This document shows positions 23,333 to 34,034 of a stretch of 64,000 bases of DNA, piece after piece. Origin of the DNA: Agapetus fuscipes. Lineage: Eukaryota; Arthropoda; Insecta; Trichoptera; Glossosomatidae. Each line of letters starts with the position of its first letter. The stretch's first letter is position 1. Where the stretch lies: positions 14,146,820-14,210,819 of the forward strand of contig OX637352.1 of NCBI GenBank assembly GCA_951799405.1, read 5' to 3'. Both the position numbers and the translations under genes were made by a program. The notes under the pieces are model-generated. The model was given only the letters and a program-made list of their open reading frames with translations. It ran no database searches and had not been told where the DNA came from.

Positions 23333-23573
23333 GACCGGTCCGTAGCTCAGTGGAAACACTGCGGACTCTGAATGGGAAGGTTGTGGGTTCGATTCCCGGC
23401 GGAGCACAAAAAATATACCATTTATATTTTCAAATTTGCTCTTCGCCGGGTTGAAAAATTCATAAAACCTTTACCAATGACCGGTCACCAAAGGTCCATC
23501 CAGCCTTACAGCAACTGGGTCTTGCTTGAGAATTGGCGCTTTGTAGCGACGACGATCAAGTTCGTAAAAAGGT
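23333..23573 (+). repeat. tRNA-derived SINE A copy without 5S head
   Basis: Box A-like TAGCTCAGTGG is at 23343-23353 and box B GGTTCGATTCC at 23386-23396. The body (CTTCGCCGGGTTGAAAAATTC; GACCGGTCACC) matches the minus-strand copy at 22745-22905. The LINE-type tail is absent; a second pol III unit (SINE B) follows directly. The cloverleaf does not close in the anticodon arm, so it is not a functional tRNA. Confidence 0.65.
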
Positions 23574-23860
23574 CGATAGCTCAATTGGTAGAATGCTTGC
23601 ATTCCATGCTGAGAGCAAGGGTTCGATCTCAAAGGTTTACTCGGCCTTCACAAGAAATGAGAACCAGCCCCCCCGGGAGCTGGGAAACCCCCACTTCAAC
23701 TGAAAGTGGTTGGTGTGAGGCCGGCCCCCTTACCTGTAAAAATAAATAGGTCCCGAAGCGCCACATGCAACCCCTTCGGGGATATCTCATCACCTGATGA
23801 TGACTACTGTGTAGTCGAAAACGATTGTGTCCTTTAAAAAATAATAAAAAAAGTGAAAAT
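23574..23860 (+). repeat. tRNA-derived SINE B with hammerhead-like 3' part
   Basis: The head GATAGCTCAATTGGTAGAATG (box A) and GGGTTCGATCTC (box B) show a tRNA origin. The body matches 12205-12510. The 3' part holds CTGATGA (23794-23800), a perfect six-pair stem II (GACTAC / GTAGTC) and GAAA (23817-23820), then an A-rich run and AGTGAAAATAAAAC. Confidence 0.65.
23794..23821 (+). ncRNA. Hammerhead ribozyme-like core in SINE B
   Basis: The conserved core CUGANGA - stem II - GAAA is complete. The cleavage triplet and stems I and III were not located, so self-cleavage is not shown. Confidence 0.45.
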
Positions 23861-24104
23861 AAAACAGATTTTTTAATAACTAAATAAAGTTGGATTTTCA
23901 CAGTGTTAATGCACCAACCATCCAAAATAATATGTTTTTTTTTAAAGATATTTGTATTGCTTAAAGATTGAAATGTAACAAAGAAACAAATTTTAAAAAT
24001 ATACCCGAACACTTAATTTTTAAATTCACATTATGAAAACAAGATAAAATAGATCCATCTGTAATCTCTAAAATCCAAATCGTAAAGAAATATTAAGCGC
24101 TTAC

Positions 24105-24190
24105 AAATTAAAATTCAAACCTCAAATGAACATAAGCGCTGCAACCTTTGCTGACCTTCCCTGCAACAAGGGTGACATTCGCAAAGCAGT
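24105..24190 (-). repeat. LINE 3' tail fragment
   Basis: Reverse complement of the tail module (AACCTCAAATGAACATAAGCG; GGTGACATTCGCAAAG). Confidence 0.6.
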
Positions 24191-24360
24191 TGCAAGGTTT
24201 ATGTTCATGTGAACTTTGGCTTATTTTGTCAAGTCCTACCCCGAAGTTCTTGGAGTGAGTGGACCATGGAAAGAAGCAGCACAAGACAGAGTCCTGGAGG
24301 ATTGCGCTGCTATTTCAATAAATGTCAAACCTAACAAGAGAAGTATTTTTATAAATTAAG

Positions 24361-24605
24361 TAGCGACTTATAGGTTGGTATGCGGCTGACCACCCATGCT
24401 GTAGAAAATGGTTCACTTTGCCGATGTCACCCCTGTTTCAAGGAAGGTCGGCTAGAGTTGCAGGGTGTATGTTCATTTGAGATTATGGGTTTTTATATTG
24501 TTAGTCCACATGCGGCATGTTTAAGCACGAACTTATATGTGTCTGCTTGTGACAATGCATACAATGTGAATCCCCATGTTACATATCTTTGACACTTAGA
24601 TTAGA
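24361..24605 (+). repeat. LINE 3' tail module
   Basis: An isolated copy from GACTTATAGGTTGGTATGCG to TTTGACACTTAGATTAGATG. Just upstream (24240-24300) a short stretch reads like the C-terminal tip of a LINE protein (WKEAAQDRV), but it is too short to be sure. Confidence 0.7.
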
Positions 24606-25097
24606 TGTACACATTTTAGTGTCACTCCATTGTTGTTCCTCTCAATAAACTGAGTATGCACGCAGCCAATGATCCTGTTGGCTGTTGTGCACTTGCTTCC
24701 TTCCAATGCATCTGTTGTTTTTCATTTCAATAATAACCCTGAGCCTCTCACACAAATCTTATCAAGGATGTCACAATAACACACTGCGGCAAGCATTCAA
24801 AATGGAAATGGGTGGAGAAACCCTGTAAAATGCCCTTATGCATTTCAAATGGGTTTATTTGAAACAAAGCGCTTCCGGAAATTACTGATATGTTCCTCCT
24901 GCATTTCCTGCGCTCTGTGGACTTGGTGGAGCTGGTTTGGTTTCCGGTCGAGAATCCGCATTGGAAGTCGCCTTTAAATGCGTAAGTGAGTGAAAGGGAA
25001 GTGAAATAAAAGACAATTTTGTTATACTGAATACTTTTTTATTGCATCGTATATTGTCCGTGTCCCATATATTATGGTTGGTGCAATCAATTTGGTT
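24606..25097. other. No gene recognised
   Basis: This is unique-looking sequence without an open frame of note or a repeat seen elsewhere in the window. Confidence 0.4.
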
Positions 25098-25290
25098 CAG
25101 CCGCACTGTCAGATCCGTACAAATTTTGGAGACCGTGTTGCGGGTCCGGTGGAGTGGAACAGACTGCCACCCGGAGTGAAGAACTCCAAATCTATGGGTA
25201 TATTTCGGGGAGCTCTCAAGACGCACCTTTTCAAAAAGTCTTATCCGTGATTGGAGAGGGCCCTTGAGGTGTGACACACACAAAAACGGC
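25098..25290 (+). pseudogene. CR1/L2-like LINE C-terminal end and 3' UTR
   Basis: One frame reads FGDRVAGPVEWNRLPPGVKN and then LKTHLFKK before a stop near 25250. This is the C-terminal signature of CR1/L2-type LINE ORF2 proteins (compare the ends of 6193-7820 and 58537-60693). The following GGAGAGGGCCCTTGAGGTGTGA is the tail found on the SINE at 22680-22745. Confidence 0.65.
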
Positions 25291-25439
25291 GCTCTCTTAT
25301 CATGTGCAATTTAAAATAAATAAGCCTGACATATATATACATTTTTTTTTTTTAAATAGATTTGTGGATAGGAATGCAATCCACCCACCTATTTTACCTG
25401 GCCAGTTGTCTTCATGCGAAAGCAGAAGCTTGTGTGCAT

Positions 25440-25546
25440 GCAACGGCATCTGTTGAACCAGGGTCGAAGTTATCGTCACGGGATTCGAACCAGCGTTATC
25501 CGGTTCCAAATAACCTGTCTTGATCCCCGCGGCTATAACACCGATA
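25440..25546 (-). repeat. tRNA-like SINE head (type C)
   Basis: On the minus strand the sequence contains a box B (GGTTCGAATCCCGTG) preceded by a weak box A (TATAGCCGCGG). The flank AAATAGATTTGTGGATAGG has a diverged relative near 51280, so a third SINE family is likely. Confidence 0.4.
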
Positions 25547-26725
25547 TATATATATATATTATAGATATGAAGTTTCGGATGTGGATAAGGATATTGCGAT
25601 TACATTATTTCAGTTACGGATATGGATATTGAATGATTACGGATATCAGCTTTTTAAGTGGGAAAAACAAACGAATAATAAAAAACAAATAAGAAATTAT
25701 TTGTACATTTTACTTATATATAAATTAGTAAAGCTACTCATTTTAAGTCTAGGTACTACAAAATGCCAACACAAAAGTAACATTTGTCATAGGTAATATG
25801 AATAGGTAACATCCTAATAATAATATTAGGATGATTTATTTGGTGAGCGCTGTTTTTGTGTGTATCACACCTCAAGAGCCCTCTAAATATATATAATAGG
25901 TAATACCTGCCATAACATAACTGACAAATATTACTTTTGCTTTTGCACCAGTATTCTTGTATATATTGTACCAGTATTATTTTAAATTCTTTTTGTAATG
26001 TTAGAGATTAAAAATTTAATACAGATTTGACATTTTGCATTCATTGTAGTTTTACTTAATTGCGTGCCTATAATCTACGTTGCAAAGATATATTAACATT
26101 CAAAACTAATATCAAATGCATGCATGAAAAGGATCAAAAATACAAAGTACGCAATTATTGTGGCCACTTTCAATACGTCAGGCGTCAATTACGAGTAAAT
26201 CTAATCTCATTCCTCTTGAGAGCTTCGCGGTTGTTCAATGAAAAGTTTAGTGAACTGGATATTTTTTACCAATCGACCAATACTTTGAAAAAGTTAACGA
26301 CGGCCATACTTTGCCCTTAATTCTTGATTAATGATGTAAAATAATAATAATAATAATTGTAATTGTAATAATAATAGAAACGTGTTCATGAAATATAATG
26401 AATTTTGACTAGAATTTCAGTGTGTAGGTATTAGTGAGTGGGAAGAATTAAAATTATAATTAAAAATATTGGCATGTTCAAGTGAATGTAAGGCTGATTT
26501 GATATATGTAATTCTGTTTTTATCTCTTATTGTTTGGTGTCATTACGGTTATCATGATTATTTTAATAGGTTTTTATATTTTATATTTTGTGTTTGAAAA
26601 AAGAAAAAAAAAAAATATCTTACTATCATTAGTATTTATATTTATATTCTTTTTTTTATTTTAATACTTATATTTAATGTCAACATTGTATGAAAAAATA
26701 TCTTACTGTCATTAGTATTTATTTT
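25547..26725. other. AT-rich region with SINE and LINE scraps
   Basis: An (AT)n run follows 25546; 25820-25885 repeats the SINE A tail (GCGCTGTTTTTGTGTGTATCACACC); 26070-26125 repeats the minus-strand LINE tail (GTTGCAAAGATATATTAACATTC). Nothing else is recognised. Confidence 0.55.
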
Positions 26726-26958
26726 TGTGATGTATTTTGGGGATGTTTATTGTGGATGGGGGATATCAATCAGACGAACAGATGAGTCTTGGTTTCAATG
26801 TGATGTATTATTCCATTTCAGTGTTTACAAGGCGAGAGACAAAACCAGACTGCTCAGTGAAGCAATAATAATCTCTAATAATATTATATTACAATAATAC
26901 ATTACCTTATATATGATATTACCTACTCTAAATAATCATATCATAATTATACATTACA
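26726..26958 (-). repeat. 3' LTR of the minus-strand Gypsy
   Basis: The 233-bp repeat is bounded by TGTGATG and ATTACA in window orientation and appears identical to 31527-31759. Confidence 0.92.
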
Positions 26959-27068
26959 CCTCCCTCACTAAATGACGAATCTACATTACATTATATCATA
27001 CTTATCATACTTATCATTATAACATATTATATCAATAAAAATTATATCTTATACAATTTCATCTTCTT

Positions 27069-30000
27069 TCATCTTGGGTACCGCAGGCGGTTCTCCCCCC
27101 TCGGACGCAGGCGCTCCGACCATGGTTGGAACCTGGAAACACCCGAGTCATTAGAGATCTGTCCTGCCTCATCCAACAGCTGACCCAACCCCAGGTCATT
27201 GTCAGACTCATCCTCCCAAGACACCTTTCTTCCGGAAATCTGATCATGATGTCTCTTCCAAATCTGATTTCCAGCTTTTACCAAGTAAATCCTGTTTCCC
27301 AATGTTTTAAATATAATGCATGGAACCCACTTCCCTACATTTCTGAAATCCTTAGTCATTACCTTTTGTCCAATTCTGAATAGTCCTTTAATCTTTCTTC
27401 CCCTGTAATTCCTTTGTTGATTTTCCTGATTTCTCTTTTTAAAAACACATACCTTTCTCCCCGTCTTTTTAAATGATTTCTCCCCAGGCACTACTGTATC
27501 AAAAATGGATCTTATTTTTCTACCTATCATAAGCACGCTCGGCTCCATCCCTGTTGCTAATGATGGTGCATTTCTATGATCTACTAAAAATTCCAAAAGC
27601 TTATCTTCATAATCGTTAGGAAACATACCATTTTTCATAATTTTTTTTAAAAAACTTTTTGTTGTTTTTACCGTATTCTCCGCCAAACCGTTTGACGCTG
27701 GGTGATTTACTGCTGATGTTAAATGCTTAATATTTAAATTTTTGCAAAACCTTTGAAAATCTACTGATGTAAATGCCGTCCCATTATCCGTTACAATGCA
27801 ACTTGGAATACCTAACACTGAAAATATTCTCTTCAACTCTCTAATTGTATGCCTTGCATCAATTTTATCAACTTTTACAGCATCTATCCAATTTGATGCT
27901 GCGTCTACTACGACTAAAAAATATTTTCCTGCTAGCGGCCCGAAAAAATCTAAATGTATCCTTTTCCAAATATGTTGTTCTACCGGCCAACTTTTCAACT
28001 CGACTTTATCTGGAGATCCCATATTTCTTGCACATTGTGTACATTCTCTCACTGTTTTCTCAATTTCTGTATTCATCCCTAACCAAAAAAAATAATTTCT
28101 AGCCAAAGTTTTCGTTTTTACAATTCCCATGTGAGATTTGTGAATAAACTTCAAAATATCTTCCCTTAATGCCAATGGTATTACCAATCTGTTTTCATAA
28201 AATAAACAATCATTTGATTCGCTTAACTTTTCTCTTAAAAACCACCATTTTACCAATCCATTTGTCATTTTGGATTTATTTGGCCACCCTGTTTTTAAAT
28301 ACTCCTTTATCTCACAAATGACCTTGTCATTACGAGATGCTTCCTTGATGCATTCTACATTTAAATTTGTTTCTACTGCAATACAGTTTAAAAATTCTCC
28401 TTCAACGTCCTCAATGTTTATCTCATTTATGATCTCAATATTATCTTCCCCCTCATTATCCGTACTACTCATTGGTAACCTCGACAAAAAATCTGCTTTA
28501 TTATCCTTTGACGGAACATATTCAATAGTATAATCAAATCCTTGCAAAATTAATGCATATCTTTGTAATCTATTAGCTGCCAGTATAGGTATGTTTTTAT
28601 GTTCGCCCAAAATGTGAACCAATGGCTTGTTGTCGCAAACTAGAATAAACTGCCTCCCATAAATATATTGAAAAAACTTTTTTAATGCGAATATAATAGC
28701 ACATGCCTCTTTATCTAAAATAGAATATTTTTTCTCTGTATTCGACAAAGTTCTACTCGCATACGCAATTGGTCTTTCTAATCCGTTCTCGTATTGATGA
28801 CAAATTATCGCCGATAGACCTTGGTCACTTGCGTCAGTAATTACCTTCACCGGTAACTCTGGATTATAATGTACCAGAATCCTATCGGAGACTAAAATAG
28901 CTTTTACTTTATCGAAAGCTAATTGACATTCTTTTGTCCAGCTAAATTTTGCTCCTTTTTCTAATAGTTTGTACAACGGCTGCAAAACGCTAGCTAAATC
29001 TCTTATAAAAATTCTATAATAATTTATTGCACCTAAAAAAGAGCGTACCTCCGATATGTCACTTGGAGTTTTCAAGTTTTTTATAGCTTCAACTTTATGT
29101 TGAAGTGGTTTCACACCATCCCTCGATATTTGAAATCCCAAATATTCAACTTCTGTCAACCCAAATTCACATTTTTGTAAATTAACACTAAATCCACTAC
29201 GTTCTAAACGCTTAATTACCTCTTCCGTTGCCTTCTCCAATTCTTGCAATGTATTCCCATAAATTAACAAATCATCCATAAATGCTATCGCATCCAACCC
29301 TTGAATTGCCGAATATAAAGCTCTGCTAAATATCGCTGGTGACGTCGTGAGACCAAAAGGAAGTACCTTGTACCTAAATAACCCAAATGGTGACGAAATC
29401 ACACAAAGATTTCTCGACTCCTCCGACAACCTAATTTGAGAAAAAGCATTTCTCAAATCTAATTTTGCATAAAATTTTGCTCCATTTACTCTATTTATTA
29501 AATCTTCTACTCTAGGTAACGGGTACTTTATTTTTTTTAACATTGGATTCAAAGTATTTTTAAAATCGGCACATATTCTGATTTCATCATTTTTTTTTTT
29601 CACAATCACTATTGGACTTGCCATTTCACTAGTCTCTACTTTCTCAATAATACCTTCTTGTAACATGCGATCTATTTCTTTTTCTACCCTTATTCTCAAA
29701 TTAAAAGGAATTGGCCTCGGGTTAACAAATTTTGCCTTAAAGTCTTTTATAACTTCTATCTCCGCTTCAAAATTTTTAAAAGTACCTGCTTTACTCTCAA
29801 AAACAGCTGGATATTTTTTTCTCATACTAGAAAAAAAATCTGCATTATAATTCGTATTATTATTTCCTACTGAATAAATATTATCGCTAACATTGAATGA
29901 ATTTATTTTAAAAGTATTCAAAAAATTCCGACCTAATAAAGAAGACGACCCTTTATATACAACAATTATTTCTATGTACTCTTTACTTCCTTGATATTCT

Positions 30001-31085
30001 ACTCTCATGTACTTACGACCTTTTACTTGTAGTTGAGTACCATCATAGCTTGATAATTTCAAATCACAATGTTCTAACTTAATATTTGAAAAATGTTCAT
30101 TAAATATGTGCCAAGGAATAATAGTCACCCCAGAACCCGTATCTAAAATCATTTTTAGATCTGTATCATTTACCTTTACGTTTAAAAAAATGGGACCATC
30201 CATCTCATTAATTGCCATTATTGTATTTATTCTTCGAAACTTGCATTTATTTGCATAATGACCAGATTTGTTACATTTAAAGCATTTAATATTATTATTA
30301 TTTTTATTTAAAAACTTGCATGCATTTTGTTTATGACCGAATTTACCACAGTTAAAGCATTTATAATTATTATTCCTATCACTTGAAATACTTGCATGTC
30401 TAAAAATAGATTTCTTACTATCATTTGAATTATTTCGCTTGATTTCAGAATTTCGCTGTCTATCCCTTGACTTCCGAGTTTCTGTGGAATCCCTCGAATT
30501 ACACGAACTCATTAAATTTATACTTTCTGAATTGTTTTGACCACACAAATGTTCCATTGTTCTCGCTAATTCTACACATTCAGATAATTTCAATTCCATT
30601 GCTTTTAAAAATATTCTCTGCTTTATTTTGTTCTGTCTGATACCTATTAAAAATATATCCTTCAAATTTGCCTCCAATCTATTCTCAAATTTACAGTCTA
30701 CCGCAATTTTTTTCAATCTAGCTATATAATCCTTAATTGACTCGGTTTCGAGCTGTTTACATGAATAAAATGACTCCCTATACTCAAATATATTTTTTTT
30801 TACCCCACAATGACCCCCAATAATATCAATCAACTCCTCGAATTTTGCCTCCGAAATCTTTTTCGGAAAACATAGATCAGACACCGTCTGAAAAGTCTCC
30901 TTGGTGAGAGACGATAATAGAACAGCCCTTCTGCGTTCTTCAGTTAAAAACTTCTCATCATACAAAATGAGGACTTGGTCGAGCCGAAGTCTGAAGACAT
31001 CCCAATCTCCAGTCCTATGGCAAAAAGGACTTAGACTCCTCAGTGTTCCCTCCATAGTCTGAAACGGCAGAAAGAAAGAAAACAA
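27069..31085 (-). CDS. Gypsy Gag-Pol polyprotein (1,338 codons, intact)
   Basis: One frame encodes all functions. The start may be Met1 or Met11 (MEGTLRSLS); the second gives a more usual Gag N-terminus. The Gag-like helical region covers about residues 11-200. Two CCHC knuckles start at Cys243 (CFNCGKFGH; CFKCNKSGH). The protease has Asp315 in DTGSG. The reverse transcriptase carries LPFGLTTSPAIFSRAL and the FMDD site with Asp604-Asp605. RNase H follows with TDASDQGLSAI. Integrase has an HHCC finger (HKSHMGI ... CTQC) and catalytic Asp1046, Asp1100, Glu1136, with the canonical 35-residue spacing of the last two. The C-terminus (GKWVPCIIF, WKRHHDQI) resembles K02A2.6-type insect Gypsy proteins. 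No envelope gene is present. Confidence 0.93.
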   Translation of the reverse strand: MFSFFLPFQTMEGTLRSLSPFCHRTGDWDVFRLRLDQVLILYDEKFLTEERRRAVLLSSLTKETFQTVSDLCFPKKISEAKFEELIDIIGGHCGVKKNIFEYRESFYSCKQLETESIKDYIARLKKIAVDCKFENRLEANLKDIFLIGIRQNKIKQRIFLKAMELKLSECVELARTMEHLCGQNNSESINLMSSCNSRDSTETRKSRDRQRNSEIKRNNSNDSKKSIFRHASISSDRNNNYKCFNCGKFGHKQNACKFLNKNNNNIKCFKCNKSGHYANKCKFRRINTIMAINEMDGPIFLNVKVNDTDLKMILDTGSGVTIIPWHIFNEHFSNIKLEHCDLKLSSYDGTQLQVKGRKYMRVEYQGSKEYIEIIVVYKGSSSLLGRNFLNTFKINSFNVSDNIYSVGNNNTNYNADFFSSMRKKYPAVFESKAGTFKNFEAEIEVIKDFKAKFVNPRPIPFNLRIRVEKEIDRMLQEGIIEKVETSEMASPIVIVKKKNDEIRICADFKNTLNPMLKKIKYPLPRVEDLINRVNGAKFYAKLDLRNAFSQIRLSEESRNLCVISSPFGLFRYKVLPFGLTTSPAIFSRALYSAIQGLDAIAFMDDLLIYGNTLQELEKATEEVIKRLERSGFSVNLQKCEFGLTEVEYLGFQISRDGVKPLQHKVEAIKNLKTPSDISEVRSFLGAINYYRIFIRDLASVLQPLYKLLEKGAKFSWTKECQLAFDKVKAILVSDRILVHYNPELPVKVITDASDQGLSAIICHQYENGLERPIAYASRTLSNTEKKYSILDKEACAIIFALKKFFQYIYGRQFILVCDNKPLVHILGEHKNIPILAANRLQRYALILQGFDYTIEYVPSKDNKADFLSRLPMSSTDNEGEDNIEIINEINIEDVEGEFLNCIAVETNLNVECIKEASRNDKVICEIKEYLKTGWPNKSKMTNGLVKWWFLREKLSESNDCLFYENRLVIPLALREDILKFIHKSHMGIVKTKTLARNYFFWLGMNTEIEKTVRECTQCARNMGSPDKVELKSWPVEQHIWKRIHLDFFGPLAGKYFLVVVDAASNWIDAVKVDKIDARHTIRELKRIFSVLGIPSCIVTDNGTAFTSVDFQRFCKNLNIKHLTSAVNHPASNGLAENTVKTTKSFLKKIMKNGMFPNDYEDKLLEFLVDHRNAPSLATGMEPSVLMIGRKIRSIFDTVVPGEKSFKKTGRKVCVFKKRNQENQQRNYRGRKIKGLFRIGQKVMTKDFRNVGKWVPCIIFKTLGNRIYLVKAGNQIWKRHHDQISGRKVSWEDESDNDLGLGQLLDEAGQISNDSGVSRFQPWSERLRPRGENRLRYPR

Positions 31086-31526
31086 AAATCTTATCTGCTT
31101 CTGCGTCCGACAGTCCAGGAAACGCCTACGTGACCCTCAGAAAGTGGCTTCCACTCCCTGCAGCAGTCACCTCCAGGAAAATGACCCTCAAGGCTCCCAG
31201 CTCCTGCAGTACTCCCTGCAGCACTCCGCCCCAGTTGGATCCTCTCCTCTTGAAAAGAAAACCGCTGCAGTAACTCCCTGCAGCGATTCCTCTTGGCTCC
31301 GTGAGTTCTCTTCCTCTTGAAGAAAACCGCTCCTTCTCTTCAGACTTCTTCCAGTTCTCCCTGCAGCAACCTCGCCTCAGCTGGCTTCGTGATCCTCAGT
31401 CTTCAGATCCTTCTTCCTTCTCGAAGATTCCCACATGTTGCTCTTGCAACAATATTATTTTATTTCTTCCAAAAAAAATTTTTTTATCCCGTTTTATATG
31501 GTTCTTCTTTATCCTGACTGCGCCAC

Positions 31527-31759
31527 TGTGATGTATTTTGGGGATGTTTATTGTGGATGGGGGATATCAATCAGACGAACAGATGAGTCTTGGTTTCAAT
31601 GTGATGTATTATTCCATTTCAGTGTTTACAAGGCGAGAGACAAAACCAGACTGCTCAGTGAAGCAATAATAATCTCTAATAATATTATATTACAATAATA
31701 CATTACCTTATATATGATATTACCTACTCTAAATAATCATATCATAATTATACATTACA
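31527..31759 (-). repeat. 5' LTR of the minus-strand Gypsy
   Basis: It is the partner of 26726-26958 and drives transcription toward lower coordinates. Confidence 0.92.
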
Positions 31760-32334
31760 ATTTTATATTCTTTTTATTTTTAATACTTATATTTAATGTC
31801 AACATTGTAATTGGGAAGGTACAACATCAATTGTATATATTTTTATTATTGTTTTATATATTTTAATGTATTTTCCTGTTTTGTTGAATAAATTATTTTT
31901 ATTTTAAGTAGTATTTATTGGAGTTGAGTGGAGTAGGTATTATTGTTTTCAGTCCATTTTGCTAAGGTATTCAGATCGTTTTGAAGCTTGAGGCAACCAC
32001 AAATGGAGTGCACAGACGTTAACAACTTCAGATCATCGGCATTTAAGCATCGGCAATAAGTTAGTCACATTTAAGATTTGATTGTAAATCATTTATAAAT
32101 ACAGAGAATAGTAGTGGTCCAAGATGGGAGCCCTATGAAATGCCGGAGGTAGTTAGGAATGGTCCAGAGTCAAAACCGCTTACTGAGACAATTTGTATTC
32201 TATCATAAAGATATGAAGCAATCCAATTTAGAAGTTTGCCAGTTATTCCCATGTTGTGTAATTTCTGTAGGAGAATTGCATGGTCTACACGATCAAAGGC
32301 CTTGCTGAATCTTTATATATCCTTGCAACTTAGA

Positions 32335-32690
32335 TTATAGACCTCTTTGTCAGGGAAGATCGGCAAAAGTTGTAGGGCTTATGTTCATTTGAGGTTTGGA
32401 TTTTATTTGTAAGTACACATTCAGCACTTGTAAGCGGGAACGACACGTGTTTGTTTATAGGCATGCATCTGAGAGCTGTAAATAAATATATCCTTGCAAC
32501 TTAGATTATATATTATAGATTATATTAAAGTATCTGTAAACCGACATAATAACCTTAGATTGGGTTTTTATGATTTACGTCCATATGGGACATGTGTAAG
32601 CGTGAACTTATACGTGTCTGCTTGTGGGAATGCATTTAATATGAATCTCAAATGTAATATATCTTTGCAACTAAGATTACAGATTTAAAT
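32335..32690 (+). repeat. Two truncated LINE 3' tail copies
   Basis: Partial modules at 32335-32525 and 32555-32690 end CCTTGCAACTTAGATTATA and CTTTGCAACTAAGATTACAG. Confidence 0.65.
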
Positions 32691-33006
32691 CCATTTTTAT
32701 TTTGTTTGTTTATTGTTTTTTTGATTTGTATCAAACCAAAGAAAATATCGTAAAAAAAAAAAGCATACATACAAAATTTGATTTGCCATACATCTAGAAT
32801 GTGTTTCATCTGCTGTGATGGCATTAATTTTGAAAATCTAAACTCCAAGCGATTGACGAACACGAAGGACAATATAACTAAGGATTACAAAAAGAGGATC
32901 GACCAATGCACCTGCACATTCCTTAATGAAAATGTTGGGTATATCGTCACTACCAGTACCTTTTTTAATATTGTCATTTTTCATAATTTTAAACAGTTCA
33001 TCTTTA

Positions 33007-33320
33007 TTAACCCGTTCGCGGACGAAACGGTTATAGCCGCTCTATGAGCTTGTCTAGGACTGGACGAAACGGTAATAGCCGTCGTGATAAAACGTTATCA
33101 CTAGGGACGAAACGGCTATTTCTGATAGAACTTGCATACATGTAGCATCCGTGCGTCCCTACAGAAATCCAAAGAACACGGCAATAGCCGTTTCGTCCCT
33201 GGATGTCAAAAAAAAAAAAAAATAGATAAAAAAATTATAATAAAAATACAATTTGAGATGATGAAATAAGTGTGTTTTTTCTAGCCTACTTCACATTTCG
33301 TGTGTCCGCGAATGGGTTAA
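33007..33320. mobile_element. piggyBac-like MITE (306 bp) in TTAA
   Basis: TTAA at 33007-33010 and 33317-33320 brackets ends CCCGTTCGCGGAC and GTCCGCGAATGGG, inverted repeats with one mismatch. The interior contains several copies of GACGAAACGG and its complement. It lies inside an older LINE fragment whose frame closes up when the MITE is removed. Confidence 0.8.
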
Positions 33321-33379
33321 GAGATAAATGGCATAAAGAATCAAGTACCAACAAGGTTTCTTTTATTGATGATGGGAGT

Positions 33380-33673
33380 ATTGTGAAAGTGAAGATTAAA
33401 AGAAGTATGTTAAGATGGTTCGGGCATTTGGAGAGAATGAGTGATGAAAGATTGACGAAGAAAGTATATGTTGCTAGAATAGATGGATGTCGTGGTAGAG
33501 GAAGACCGAGAAAAGTATGGAAGGATCAAATCTCTGAAATAGCGAATGAATGGGATATCCAGAGTCATAATAAAAGGAGGACTTGTATGAAAAAGGTTAT
33601 GACTCTGGATGAAATGAAAGAAGTATGCAAGGACAGGAAGAAGTGGCGGCTAATCTGCAATGTTGATTTCTAA
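33380..33673 (+). pseudogene. LINE C-terminal fragment
   Basis: It encodes the same basic segment as 17848-18465 (LRWFGHLERMSDERLTKK; GRGRPRKVW) to a stop after LICNVDF. The upstream protein is missing. Confidence 0.75.
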
Positions 33674-33789
33674 TGTTGGTGTGTTCATTTGCTACATTTT
33701 TTGCGTAGGAAATTTTTGACTTTTTTTTGTATAGATTTCTTTGTAAGGTTTTGTTCTTTTTTATATTTAAATGTAATTTATTATTCATA

Positions 33790-34030
33790 TTCCTTGACTT
33801 ATAAGTTGGTATGAGGCTGACCACCCATACTGTAAAAAATGGTTCACTTTGCCAATGTCACCCCTGTTTCAGGGAAGGTCGGCAAAAGTTGTGGGGCTTA
33901 TGTTCATTTGAGGTTTGGATTTTATTTGTAAGTACACATTCAGCATTTGTAAGCGCGAACTACACTTGTTGGTTTGTGGGCATACATCTGATAGCTTTAA
34001 ATTAATATATCCTTGCAACTTAGATTATAG
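33790..34030 (+). repeat. LINE 3' tail module
   Basis: It follows the LINE C-terminus at 33380-33673 after about 120 bp of AT-rich UTR. Confidence 0.75.
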
Positions 34031-34034
34031 ATTA

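Larger units (their letters stand above)
26726..31759 (-). mobile_element. Complete Ty3/Gypsy retrotransposon, 5,034 bp
   Basis: The 233-bp LTRs (26726-26958 and 31527-31759) look identical base for base. ATTTT flanks both sides (26721-26725 and 31760-31764), a perfect 5-bp target duplication. Read on the minus strand, the 5' LTR is followed by the primer-binding-site candidate TGGCGCAGTCAGG, which resembles the tRNA-Ser-type site of 17.6/297 elements, and a purine tract GTGAGGGAGGTG precedes the 3' LTR. The single gag-pol frame is intact, so this copy is recent and may be autonomous. Confidence 0.93.
31955..33375 (-). pseudogene. Jockey/I-type LINE RT fragment, interrupted
   Basis: On the minus strand, 33375-32870 reads SIKETLLVLDSLCHLSLN, then KKGTGSDDIPNIFIKE (RT finger region), and 32325-31955 reads KAFDRVDHAILLQKLHNMGI and ADDLKLLTSVHSICG (palm with the ADD active site). 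A stop replaces the residue before GSHLGPLLFSVFIND. The copy is broken by LINE tail modules (32335-32690) and by the piggyBac-like MITE at 33011-33316; removing the MITE and one TTAA restores the frame. Confidence 0.7.

Noticed and set aside
23333..23406. tRNA gene
   Set aside because: Boxes A and B are present but the anticodon arm does not pair and the sequence continues into a SINE body.
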